Below are positions 1-6,474 of a stretch of DNA of 23,249 nucleotides, piece by piece. Source of the DNA: Bacilli bacterium. GTDB lineage: Bacteria > Bacillota_I > Bacilli_A > ML615J-28 > CAG-698. The notes under the pieces are model-generated. The model ran no database searches and had not been told where the DNA came from. It saw only the letters and a program-made list of their open reading frames with translations. The stretch lies in contig JAEDHQ010000024.1 of NCBI GenBank assembly GCA_016296945.1, positions 1-23,249 on the forward strand. The letters are read 5' to 3'. The translations under genes and the position numbers were made by a program. The number at the start of each line of letters is the position of its first letter. The first letter of the stretch is position 1.

Positions 1-2
1 TA

Positions 3-179
3 ATGACAGATTTTGGTCTAAGTGGTACAACTGGATTAGTGTTAGGAATAATTCTTGGAGTTGTAGGATTTATTGGATGTGGTGTTAATTATCTAGTTTA
101 TTTGAAAATATTAAAGTCTAGAAAAGAAAAATACGCATTTGAGATTACAGAATTAGCAAAAGAAATCTCTGAAGAGTAG
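3..179 (+). CDS. Small single-helix membrane protein, or C-terminal end of a longer protein
   Basis: The frame ends at TAG 177-179 and stays open to the left window edge, because bases 1-2 (TA) can only finish a sense codon. The ATG at position 3 may therefore be a true start giving 58 residues, or an internal Met of a larger protein. The visible part has one hydrophobic, glycine-rich segment (about residues 9-35) followed by a Lys/Arg-rich stretch and an acidic amphipathic C-terminus, which suggests an inner-membrane protein with a cytoplasmic tail. I do not recognise the family. The stop lies 18 nt before the TetR-type regulator on the same strand, so the two may be co-transcribed and the regulator may control it. 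Confidence 0.55.
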   Translation: MTDFGLSGTTGLVLGIILGVVGFIGCGVNYLVYLKILKSRKEKYAFEITELAKEISEE

Positions 180-197
180 AAAGAAGGTGCATCAAAC

Positions 198-776
198 ATG
201 AATAAAAATGAAAGTAAATACTTTAATACCGCTAAAAAAATGAATGATGCACTCATTACTCTTTTAGAAACTAAAGAATATGAATATATCACAATCAAGG
301 AAATATGCCATATTGCGAATGTAAATAGATCAACATTTTATTTGCATTATTCAAATATGAATGATTTATTAGAAGAAACTATCAAATCATTGAACCTATC
401 ATTTAACTCGCATTTTAAATCAAAAGAAAATGAGAGCACTATTATTTCAAAAGAAAACCTAGAGGATTTATTATTAATTAATGATGATAATTTAATTCCA
501 TATTTAAATTTTATAAAAGAAAACAAGAATATTTATAAAGTGTTGAAGACTTATCCTCAACTATTTAATGTAAACAAAACCTACGACCAAATATTTAGAA
601 AACTATTTGTACCAATTATGAATAGATTTGGATTAGATGAAAAATGGCATAAATATTTAATGGATTTTTATATTTCTGGACTAACTTCTATAGTATTAGA
701 TTGGGTTTATGATGATTGCAAAATCCCTGTTCAAGAAGTCTCTGATTTTATTAAAGGTTTAATAGTTAAAAAGTGA
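198..776 (+). CDS. TetR/AcrR family transcriptional regulator
   Basis: This 192-residue protein has the size and layout of TetR-family repressors. Residues about 12-58 form the N-terminal three-helix DNA-binding domain. Its recognition region reads ITIKEICHIANVNRSTFY followed by LHYSNMNDLL, very close to the family pattern (T..I...A.vs..tfY.hF..K..L). The rest is a helical ligand-binding and dimerisation domain with no clear ligand signature. The start ATG is preceded by AAGAAGGTG at 181-189. The stop overlaps the start of the next gene (GTGA at 773-776), so the membrane protein that follows is translationally coupled and is the likeliest target or partner. Regulation of its own operon is inferred from this arrangement. 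Confidence 0.9.
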   Translation: MNKNESKYFNTAKKMNDALITLLETKEYEYITIKEICHIANVNRSTFYLHYSNMNDLLEETIKSLNLSFNSHFKSKENESTIISKENLEDLLLINDDNLIPYLNFIKENKNIYKVLKTYPQLFNVNKTYDQIFRKLFVPIMNRFGLDEKWHKYLMDFYISGLTSIVLDWVYDDCKIPVQEVSDFIKGLIVKK

Positions 777-1417
777 TTAAAGAAATTTTTAAAAAACTAA
801 AAAACGATTATAACAAGAGAACAGTTATATTTGCATTTTTATCAGTATTAGCTATAATATGTTTTACTGTTTATAATGGAATATTAGGTTTTTTATTTGA
901 CTCAATATGGCATATTTGTATATTTGCTTATTATGTGTTTTTGCTTCTTATTAAAGGCTTATTAGTTTTTGGAATTTCACACAAAAAAACAAAAACTAAT
1001 CAATTAATAGTAGTCTATATAACATTTATAATGCTTATCGTTATGACCATTGCTATGATGGCTCCTGCTGTTTTATTGGTTTTAGATAAAAGAACATATA
1101 ATTTAGGTTTAATTCCTTCAATTGCTTCAGCAGCATATACTACTTATAGTATTACAATGTCTATTGTTAATATGAAAAAAGCAAAGAATACAGATAGTCC
1201 AATAATAAAACAAATTAGATTAGTCAACATAGTAAATACATTGATGTCAATATTAGTTCTTCAAAATACTTTGATTCTTGCTAATGGCGGATATACAGAT
1301 GATATGAAAAAACTCTCTATGGCTACAAGCGTAGGAATTATTGTTTTAATAATTATTATCGAAATATATCAATTCATCTTGGTGAAAACGAATCAGGGTG
1401 TTTTCAAAAAACGATAG
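773..1417 (+). CDS. Polytopic membrane protein coupled to the TetR-type regulator
   Basis: This 214-residue integral membrane protein begins at GTG 773, overlapping the TetR stop by four bases. About six hydrophobic segments are visible, at residues 17-36, 44-66, 77-104, 112-132, 148-168 and 180-205, with short basic cytoplasmic linkers. It has no transporter, ATPase or enzyme motif that I recognise. The overlap with the regulator suggests the pair senses and responds to a membrane-active compound or solute, but that is inference. A strong terminator follows at about 1489, so this is the last gene of its transcription unit. Confidence 0.75.
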   Translation: MIKEIFKKLKNDYNKRTVIFAFLSVLAIICFTVYNGILGFLFDSIWHICIFAYYVFLLLIKGLLVFGISHKKTKTNQLIVVYITFIMLIVMTIAMMAPAVLLVLDKRTYNLGLIPSIASAAYTTYSITMSIVNMKKAKNTDSPIIKQIRLVNIVNTLMSILVLQNTLILANGGYTDDMKKLSMATSVGIIVLIIIIEIYQFILVKTNQGVFKKR

Positions 1418-1439
1418 ATGTTTTCAAAAAAACGAAAGG
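1399..1439 (+). repeat. Imperfect tandem duplication across a stop codon
   Basis: Two adjacent near-identical units of 20 and 21 nt, each beginning TGTTTTCAAAAAA, span the 3' end of the membrane-protein gene. The TAG stop at 1415-1417 is in the first unit. The second unit lies in the untranslated region and starts to repeat again (TGTTTGC). It looks like a replication-slippage duplication with no obvious function. Confidence 0.6.
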
Positions 1440-1488
1440 TGTTTGCATTTTGTATTAAAATGGTTCATCTTTGCCATATAAAAAACAT

Positions 1489-1539
1489 AGGTTTGATACA
1501 ATAACAAACAGAGTTTGTTTTAATATCAAACCTTTTTTT
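1489..1539 (+). terminator. Branched intrinsic terminator after the TetR operon
   Basis: A perfect 10-bp outer stem (1489-1498 with 1524-1533) encloses a second perfect 7-bp hairpin (1503-1509 with 1513-1519, loop AGA). The outer stem is followed by a run of seven T at 1533-1539. On the minus strand the stem is followed by a shorter T run, so it may also stop transcription arriving from the opposite operon ending at 1655. Confidence 0.8.
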
Positions 1540-1654
1540 GAATACTTTATTAAATGTTTTACTTAAATAATTAAAAAAGATATAGAAATATATATAATAT
1601 ATCATTTATATCAAAACAATTATATATTTTTCCTTTCTCTCGCTCTATTAAGCA

Positions 1655-2455
1655 TTATTTTTTTCTATTATTAAAAATGGATAATATTATTAACAATACA
1701 CCAACAACGCATAATATAACAGTAACAATAAATAAAGTGTTACCATTTGAATAAGTATTCCATTCTTTAAAATCAATTGTATATATTGGTTTACTTCCTA
1801 CAATTAAATATGTTAAAACATATGAAAGACCATAAAAATAACCTATTGATAGAAGTAGATCAACACCTATTCTTGTTGTTATATGCATTTTATTTAGCAA
1901 CAATCGAATTATTCCAATTATTATCAATATACTAAAACTATAAGTAGTAATATATATGCTATTATAGATATTAATTTGATAATAGTTATTGATAACAATT
2001 ATTAATAAACAAGTTAGAATTAACAATACTATTGCATAAATCAAAATAAAAAATTTCTTTAATTTATCAAATGTTTGCTCTTTTAAATACCTTCTTTGTA
2101 TATAAAATAAGATTGGAAAGAATAATAAAAAATATCCCAAAACTACAGACATTGTTGCTATCATAAACCAATAATTTCTAGTATAAATTGAGCAAGTTAA
2201 GAAAAGAAGAAACATACTAAGCAATGTACTTAAAATAAAGATTATTAATTTATACTTATTAAAAAACCTAGTTATTGTTGGTATAAATGTAAATCCACAT
2301 AAACAACTAGTAAATACAATAAAAAACCAACTCAATTTATGATCAACAGCTAAATTAACAATAAAGCATGTCAATATTGCTATTATGTAACATAATGAAC
2401 TAACATAGAATATTGTATTTTTAATCTTTCTATATCTATTAGCTTCACTTTTCAT
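1655..2455 (-). CDS. Polytopic membrane protein, last gene of the XRE/CPBP operon
   Basis: This 266-residue protein is almost entirely hydrophobic, with roughly eight transmembrane segments and a basic N-terminus (MKSEANRYRKIKN). I recognise no catalytic or transporter motif. Its ATG overlaps the stop of the XRE regulator gene (ATGA at 2452-2455) and its Shine-Dalgarno sequence is weak, so translation is probably coupled. Small XRE regulators paired with membrane proteins are common in Bacillota, and here the membrane protein could be the sensing or effector partner. The function is unknown. Confidence 0.75.
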   Translation of the reverse strand: MKSEANRYRKIKNTIFYVSSLCYIIAILTCFIVNLAVDHKLSWFFIVFTSCLCGFTFIPTITRFFNKYKLIIFILSTLLSMFLLFLTCSIYTRNYWFMIATMSVVLGYFLLFFPILFYIQRRYLKEQTFDKLKKFFILIYAIVLLILTCLLIIVINNYYQINIYNSIYITTYSFSILIIIGIIRLLLNKMHITTRIGVDLLLSIGYFYGLSYVLTYLIVGSKPIYTIDFKEWNTYSNGNTLFIVTVILCVVGVLLIILSIFNNRKK

Positions 2456-2679
2456 TTTACATATTCTGTATCAGTCGATGATTCAATCAACTCATGTTCA
2501 TTTATATCTAGTGCTTTACAAATATCTGGAATTAGTGTGATATCAGGATATGTAATTCCTCTTTCCCATTTACTCACAGCTGTAACATCAATATATAAGA
2601 TGTCTGCAAGTTCTTTTTGTGTGAATGTTTTTTTTAATCTTGAATTTTTTATAAAATTTCCGAACTTCTTCTTATCCAT
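2452..2679 (-). CDS. Small XRE-family (HTH_3) transcriptional regulator
   Basis: This 75-residue protein is essentially a single Cro/CI-type helix-turn-helix domain. Residues about 9-66 contain the family pattern R....TQ.eLA..l.id..avSkWErG...Pd......i...L.I, including FTQKELADIL and AVSKWERGITYPD. There is no ligand-binding or dimerisation extension. A strong ribosome-binding site (GGGAGG) precedes the ATG. The start overlaps the end of the CPBP gene by 8 nt and the stop overlaps the downstream membrane-protein start. It probably autoregulates the operon, perhaps through the duplicated ATGCAT element near 3490-3516; that link is inferred. Confidence 0.92.
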   Translation of the reverse strand: MDKKKFGNFIKNSRLKKTFTQKELADILYIDVTAVSKWERGITYPDITLIPDICKALDINEHELIESSTDTEYVK

Positions 2680-3469
2680 TATATTTAACCTCCCTTTTAT
2701 GTATTATGATAACAATAAGTGCTACAATTAATTGTAATATTGCATATATGATAAATATTTCACATCTATCTAGAATGTAGACTGCACCAAACAAATAATT
2801 AACTAATTGATGTAATAAAATACAATAAATTAAATTTCTTTTTTTCAAAAAGATATACCCCATTACTACTGTTGCAGATGTAATAGCTACAACAAAAGAT
2901 ACTGCATAAAATAAAAGTTTAAGTGGAGAATATCCCATTGTAAACCATAAAGGTAAATGCTGCATTCCCCATAAAAACCCATTTAATATTGATGCTTTTA
3001 CAAATCCCTTTCTTTTGGTTAGTTCTTGTAAAAAGAAACCTCTCCATCCTGGTTCTTCTCCTATTGGCCCTGAAATCAAATTGATAAAAAATGAGGCAGT
3101 TAAAGTAACTAATGAAGTTTCAAGCATTGATGAAATTGTAATATTCTTAACTAATGATAAAACTACCAATGATATCACAAATAGGGCAACTTGTATAAAT
3201 ATTATTAACAATAATATTCTAACATCAATTACTTCTCTAAACAACTCTTTAAAAAATTTTTTTCTGGTTTTATTAGGGTAGAATCTTTTAAAGAATATCA
3301 TTAGCACATAAAATGATGACCAAGCACATAAAGTCTTTAATAATATCAAGACTATTTTAGATTTAGTTACAAAAGTATTTATGAATCCTGTAATTAAAAA
3401 TAAAACAATAAAGATGATACAAGTCATCAAATAAAAGAATAATAAATTGTTTTTTAAAATTTTTTTCAT
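2672..3469 (-). CDS. CPBP family intramembrane metalloprotease (Abi/CAAX-like)
   Basis: This is an integral membrane protein of 265 residues with about eight hydrophobic segments. The three CPBP/Abi motifs are intact: EEPGWRGF (Glu138, Glu139, Arg143), GFLWGMQHLPLWF (His171) and HQLVN (His220, Asn224). These residues form the metal site of the glutamic/metallo intramembrane peptidases related to Rce1. Bacterial members process membrane-anchored peptides or act in bacteriocin maturation and self-immunity. I chose the ATG at 3467-3469 because AAGGAG lies 8 nt upstream. An earlier in-frame ATG at 3496 has no such site and falls inside the duplicated element. It is the first gene of a three-gene overlapping operon. 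Confidence 0.9.
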   Translation of the reverse strand: MKKILKNNLLFFYLMTCIIFIVLFLITGFINTFVTKSKIVLILLKTLCAWSSFYVLMIFFKRFYPNKTRKKFFKELFREVIDVRILLLIIFIQVALFVISLVVLSLVKNITISSMLETSLVTLTASFFINLISGPIGEEPGWRGFFLQELTKRKGFVKASILNGFLWGMQHLPLWFTMGYSPLKLLFYAVSFVVAITSATVVMGYIFLKKRNLIYCILLHQLVNYLFGAVYILDRCEIFIIYAILQLIVALIVIIIHKREVKYNG

Positions 3470-3489
3470 AACTTTCACTCCTTGTATAA

Positions 3490-3516
3490 TATGCATATAT
3501 TTTTATTATGCATATA
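3490..3516 (-). promoter_or_regulatory. Duplicated palindromic element, candidate operator of the XRE operon
   Basis: The 10-mer TATGCATATA occurs twice in direct orientation, at 3490-3499 and 3507-3516. Each copy contains the palindrome ATGCAT, and the copies sit 17 bp apart centre to centre, just upstream of the CPBP ribosome-binding site. Two identical palindromes in the promoter region of an operon that encodes an XRE regulator are typical of an autoregulatory operator. No unambiguous -35/-10 pair stands out in the surrounding AT-rich DNA. Confidence 0.4.
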
Positions 3517-3529
3517 AATTGTAATCTTT

Positions 3530-3940
3530 AAATTTTATTTATACAATGGCCGCATAGGCTATATTGGATAAATTAAAATAATTAGATCTTTTTCAAGGCA
3601 TAAAAAAAGGTAGCTTTAAATACTACTTTATTTTCCTTTAAATTATCAAAGAATATTTGTTATCTCTTTCATTAATACTTTAATGTTAATAGTTTTACAT
3701 TTAAATATCATAAGAATTAACATCTACTAATTATATTTACTATCTAATTACATGTAATAACATCTACATCTTTTATGCGTTAATTAACAGTAGAAAGATT
3801 TATAAATTCACAAAACTATTGACCGAATATGGACTAATCATTTTGTCACACATCAGATTTAATGCATCTTTTGAGACATTCCTAAAGAACAAATAAAATT
3901 TTTAATTAATAGGGTATTTTAAATCTCTATATATTGAATG
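3530..3940. other. Gene-free AT-rich intergenic stretch
   Basis: I see no credible coding gene here on either strand. A weak hairpin (AAGGTAG with CTACTTT, about 3610-3635) is followed by a T-rich run. Around 3800-3900 both strands have short open stretches without starts. On the minus strand one of about 30 codons ends in a TAA stop and could be a remnant of a decayed gene, but I could not assign it. Confidence 0.4.
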
Positions 3941-3941
3941 A

Positions 3942-3970
3942 TAGACAAATATAATTTAAAATGTTATAAT
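3942..3970 (+). promoter_or_regulatory. Sigma-A-type promoter for the acetyltransferase-like gene
   Basis: A -35 hexamer TAGACA (3942-3947) is separated by exactly 17 bp from a perfect -10 TATAAT (3965-3970). Transcription would begin near 3976-3978, leaving an unusually short leader of about 10 nt before the ATG at 3988. Confidence 0.7.
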
Positions 3971-3987
3971 TAAAGTAGGTGCTTAAC

Positions 3988-4572
3988 ATGAATGAAATAA
4001 TTACTTACAATGAAAAATTTTTTGATAACATAATTACCATAACTAAAGAATTATGGGAAAATGAATTAAACTTTGATGAAGAATTTAAATCTTTCATTTA
4101 TCATTTTTTAGTTAAATATAATTTACTTAACAACAACCTCTCATTTATTCATTATGATAATAATGTTAATGCTTTTTTATTGGCTTCAAATAAGAATGAC
4201 CACAATGATTCATTCAATTATTTAAAAGATAATATCCAGTCATTGAGTAAAGATAATCAAAATAAAGTTATTAAATATTATGAATATCTTGAATTTAATC
4301 ATCAGCAAGTTCTAAAGAAAATGACTGATAATGATATTTATATTGGTCTTGTAGCCAGTGTGAAAAAGCATTGTGGGAAAGAATTATTAGAGCATTTAAA
4401 AGAAATAGCTAAGTCTACTTTTGCTGATATATATTTATGGACAGATGAAACATGTAATTATTTATATTACGAAAAAAATAATTATCAATTGATTTCCGAA
4501 TATTATGTGAAATTCTTTGATAAAGATATTAAAACATTCATTTATAAATTCTCTTTTAATAACACAAAATAA
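3988..4572 (+). CDS. Divergent GNAT-like acetyltransferase
   Basis: This is a soluble protein of 194 residues. The C-terminal half has the order of a GNAT fold. A beta strand leads into a region resembling the acetyl-CoA-binding motif (GLVASVKKHCGKELLEHL, residues about 120-137), followed by a helix and the strand IYLWTDETCNYLYYEKNNYQ, matching the usual motif B (D..N..A..fYek.GF). The classical Q/RxxGxG/A loop is degenerate (KKHCGKE), so the assignment is a fold-level guess and no substrate can be named. The ATG at 3988 is preferred because AGGTG lies 6 nt upstream; a GTG at 3979 would fall inside that ribosome-binding site. The gene is monocistronic, with its own promoter and terminator. 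Confidence 0.6.
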   Translation: MNEIITYNEKFFDNIITITKELWENELNFDEEFKSFIYHFLVKYNLLNNNLSFIHYDNNVNAFLLASNKNDHNDSFNYLKDNIQSLSKDNQNKVIKYYEYLEFNHQQVLKKMTDNDIYIGLVASVKKHCGKELLEHLKEIAKSTFADIYLWTDETCNYLYYEKNNYQLISEYYVKFFDKDIKTFIYKFSFNNTK

Positions 4573-4576
4573 ATAT

Positions 4577-4602
4577 CCACATCTTCGTTGATGTGGTTTT
4601 TT
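4577..4602 (+). terminator. Intrinsic terminator of the acetyltransferase-like gene
   Basis: A perfect 7-bp stem CCACATC/GATGTGG (4577-4583 with 4590-4596) closes a TTCGTT loop and is followed by six T. Confidence 0.9.
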
Positions 4603-4610
4603 AATATTAT

Positions 4611-4642
4611 AAAAAGCCATTATAAAATTAATTATAATGACT
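4611..4642 (-). terminator. Minus-strand terminator downstream of ssb
   Basis: Read on the minus strand, AGTCATTATA (4642-4633) pairs with TATAATGGCT (4624-4615) through one G-U pair and is followed by TTTTT. It lies about 115 nt beyond the ssb stop and faces the preceding plus-strand terminator. Confidence 0.6.
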
Positions 4643-4683
4643 TTATATTTTTATAAAGATATAAAAGGGGAATACATCTTTAT

Positions 4684-4713
4684 TAATTCTACTGTGTGCG
4701 ACCCATAGAATTA
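4684..4713. repeat. Isolated inverted repeat with GC-rich loop in the ssb 3' region
   Basis: A perfect 8-bp inverted repeat TAATTCTA/TAGAATTA (4684-4691 and 4706-4713) surrounds the 14-nt loop CTGTGTGCGACCCA, which is far richer in G+C than the surrounding DNA. There is no T run after it, so it is not a standard terminator. In the ssb transcript it would form a stem-loop in the 3' untranslated region. Confidence 0.5.
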
Positions 4714-4757
4714 TACTTATTTGCGTAAAGTTATTTTTTCATTTTTAATCTTTAAAA

Positions 4758-5174
4758 CTATTCCTCATTTTCATACTTGTCATCACATTCACTAATGATG
4801 ATTTCTTCTTGCATATCATTTTCAGGCAAAACATTTTCTTTTGTCTTGTCAGAACGCTGCTTTGTAGAAATAAATGAAATTCTCTCTGCAATCACATCGA
4901 TTGTTCGATATTTCTTTTCATTTATCTCGATAACTCGCGTTTGTAATCGACATTTACATCCTAATATCGATCCTTTGCCAATATAGTCACAAACAATCTC
5001 TGCTGTACGCATCCATGCCTGCACTGGTATATAATCTGTTTCATACTCATTTTCTTCATTTCGAAAAGGTTTCTGAATTGCAAGCGTAACATTTACAACT
5101 TTATGCCCTGATTCCAAAACCTTTAACTGCGGATCTTCTGTGACTCTTCCTACCAAAATAACATTATTAAGCAT
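4758..5174 (-). CDS. ssb: Single-stranded DNA-binding protein (orphan paralog)
   Basis: This 138-residue protein starts MLNNVILVGRVTEDPQLK, the classic bacterial SSB opening. The OB fold covers residues 1 to about 105, including the conserved stretches of the family (LVGR.T.DP.l, VNVTLAIQKPFRN, YIPVQAW, ISFIS near the end). The tail is acidic but ends ECDDKYENEE, without the DDDIPF-like tip that housekeeping SSBs use to recruit partners. It also lies outside the rpsF-ssb-rpsR context. It is probably a secondary SSB, as seen with competence or mobile DNA. AAGGAGG precedes the ATG. A 120-nt sample of the gene (4921-5040) is about 38% G+C, against 17% in a sample of the germination permease gene, which may indicate a different origin. 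Confidence 0.92.
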   Translation of the reverse strand: MLNNVILVGRVTEDPQLKVLESGHKVVNVTLAIQKPFRNEENEYETDYIPVQAWMRTAEIVCDYIGKGSILGCKCRLQTRVIEINEKKYRTIDVIAERISFISTKQRSDKTKENVLPENDMQEEIIISECDDKYENEE

Positions 5175-5256
5175 ATTCCTTCCTCCTTTCTTTGATGATA
5201 ACTAATTATATAAAATTTTTAACGCAAAGAAAAATTAAAAAAAGGAGTTTTTTGTT

Positions 5257-5313
5257 ATGAAATATCCTTCAATTTCCATTAAAATTAGAAAATCTAATCA
5301 TATATTATTTTAA
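5257..5313 (+). CDS. Possible 18-residue small ORF ahead of the germination operon
   Basis: An ATG at 5257 follows the strong ribosome-binding site AAAGGAG (5241-5247) with 9 nt spacing and opens 18 codons (MKYPSISIKIRKSNHILF) before TAA. The predicted peptide is basic with no hydrophobic segment. It lies between the divergent ssb and the germination permease. The good initiation signal is the only support, since the sequence is too short for codon statistics. It could be a leader peptide or a chance occurrence. Confidence 0.3.
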   Translation: MKYPSISIKIRKSNHILF

Positions 5314-5409
5314 TTAATTATTTTATTCCATTCTTGATTTAAATTCATTCAAAAATGCATTTTTTGTATTTTTTTACTTTTTTTGGAAATAATAAGATAT
5401 GGTGATAAG

Positions 5410-6474
5410 ATGAATAAAAAATCGATATCAAATTATAGACTAGTTTTCTTTATGTCTGTTAGTAATATTTTTATTATTAATCTAATTGGTCTTTCTCGCT
5501 TATTCAATCGATTTACTAATATTGCATGGTTAATAGTTATTTTAATGATTACCTTTAACATTATATTTTTTCTCCCATTTAGGGGTTTACCTAAAGGAAT
5601 CAATCTATTAAAGAAAGTTAAAACTAATTATTTAGTTCGCATGCTTATGGTTTTATATCTAATCTTTAGTATTACTTTTTATGCAATCATTGTTTCCTTA
5701 ACAGTAAATAAATTTTTTTATTTTAATACTAATGTTTTGATAACTTCTTTTGTAATACTATTAACTGGTACTATAATTAGTAGAGAATCTTTGAATCGTA
5801 TTATCAATATAGCAATTCTTTTTTTGATTCTTATTATTCCGTTTTATATTATTCCTTTTACCCATATTGAAGAAAGAGACTTTTCATTATTATTACCAAT
5901 ATATCTTAAGTTTGAAGATTTAATTTATATAATTCCTTTATTTATGTTTCCATTAGAACATCTAATTCATGGAATATTTTGCGATCAAATAGATAATGGT
6001 TTTTCAAAAAAAACACTTATTATGAGTTGTATAATTGAAGGAATATATGTTTTATTTATTATAATAGATGCTCAAACATTAATTGGTGCTAATTTTTATG
6101 TTGATATGTTTTATCCTGGTATATACCGTTGGTTGATTTATCAAGGAAATAAATTTATTGAGAATAACGATATCTTTCTATTAATTATCATTTTAGTTAC
6201 ATTTATCTTTAAATTAACATTTTATATCTATGCTCTAAGAAATCTATTATTCAAAAAAAGTAAAACAATAATATATATAATCATTTTTTCTTTCTTATTT
6301 GCAATAGTATCAATTTTTTATATTTTTAATAATTTTCTAAACACAATATCAGAAGTGTATTTATATGTATCATTAGGAATTCTATTGATTATATATTTTT
6401 ATTTCATAATCATAGCAAATAAAAATAGAAATATCACAAATAAGGAGAGAATAAATAATGAACAAATTACTTAA
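5410..6474 (+). CDS. Spore germination permease, GerAB/GerKB family
   Basis: This is a 354-residue integral membrane protein with about ten transmembrane segments, the size and topology of the B subunit of GerA-type germinant receptors (Spore_permease, APC superfamily). The most recognisable stretch is YPGIYRWLIYQGNKFIENND followed by a long helix, corresponding to the family's conserved P...R...ig.F.ER.D region. In spores the B subunit lies in the inner membrane and forms the germinant-binding transporter-like component. I prefer the ATG at 5410, with GGTG 5 nt upstream, over the earlier in-frame TTG at 5383, which has no ribosome-binding site. The 3' end overlaps the GerA-type gene by 17 nt. 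It is very AT-rich and diverged from the Bacillus proteins. Confidence 0.88.
   Translation: MNKKSISNYRLVFFMSVSNIFIINLIGLSRLFNRFTNIAWLIVILMITFNIIFFLPFRGLPKGINLLKKVKTNYLVRMLMVLYLIFSITFYAIIVSLTVNKFFYFNTNVLITSFVILLTGTIISRESLNRIINIAILFLILIIPFYIIPFTHIEERDFSLLLPIYLKFEDLIYIIPLFMFPLEHLIHGIFCDQIDNGFSKKTLIMSCIIEGIYVLFIIIDAQTLIGANFYVDMFYPGIYRWLIYQGNKFIENNDIFLLIIILVTFIFKLTFYIYALRNLLFKKSKTIIYIIIFSFLFAIVSIFYIFNNFLNTISEVYLYVSLGILLIIYFYFIIIANKNRNITNKERINNEQIT

Noticed and set aside
98..298. 66-residue minus-strand open frame
   Set aside because: It is antisense to the small membrane protein end and the TetR N-terminus, both of which have clear coding signals. It has no supporting start context.
2537..2731. 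64-residue plus-strand open frame over the XRE gene
   Set aside because: It is a shadow of a well-supported XRE regulator on the opposite strand.
3015..3281. 88-residue plus-strand open frame
   Set aside because: It is antisense to the CPBP protease and covers its conserved motif region. The translated sequence resembles no family.
4777..4986. 69-residue plus-strand open frame
   Set aside because: It is antisense to ssb, whose OB-fold sequence is unmistakable.
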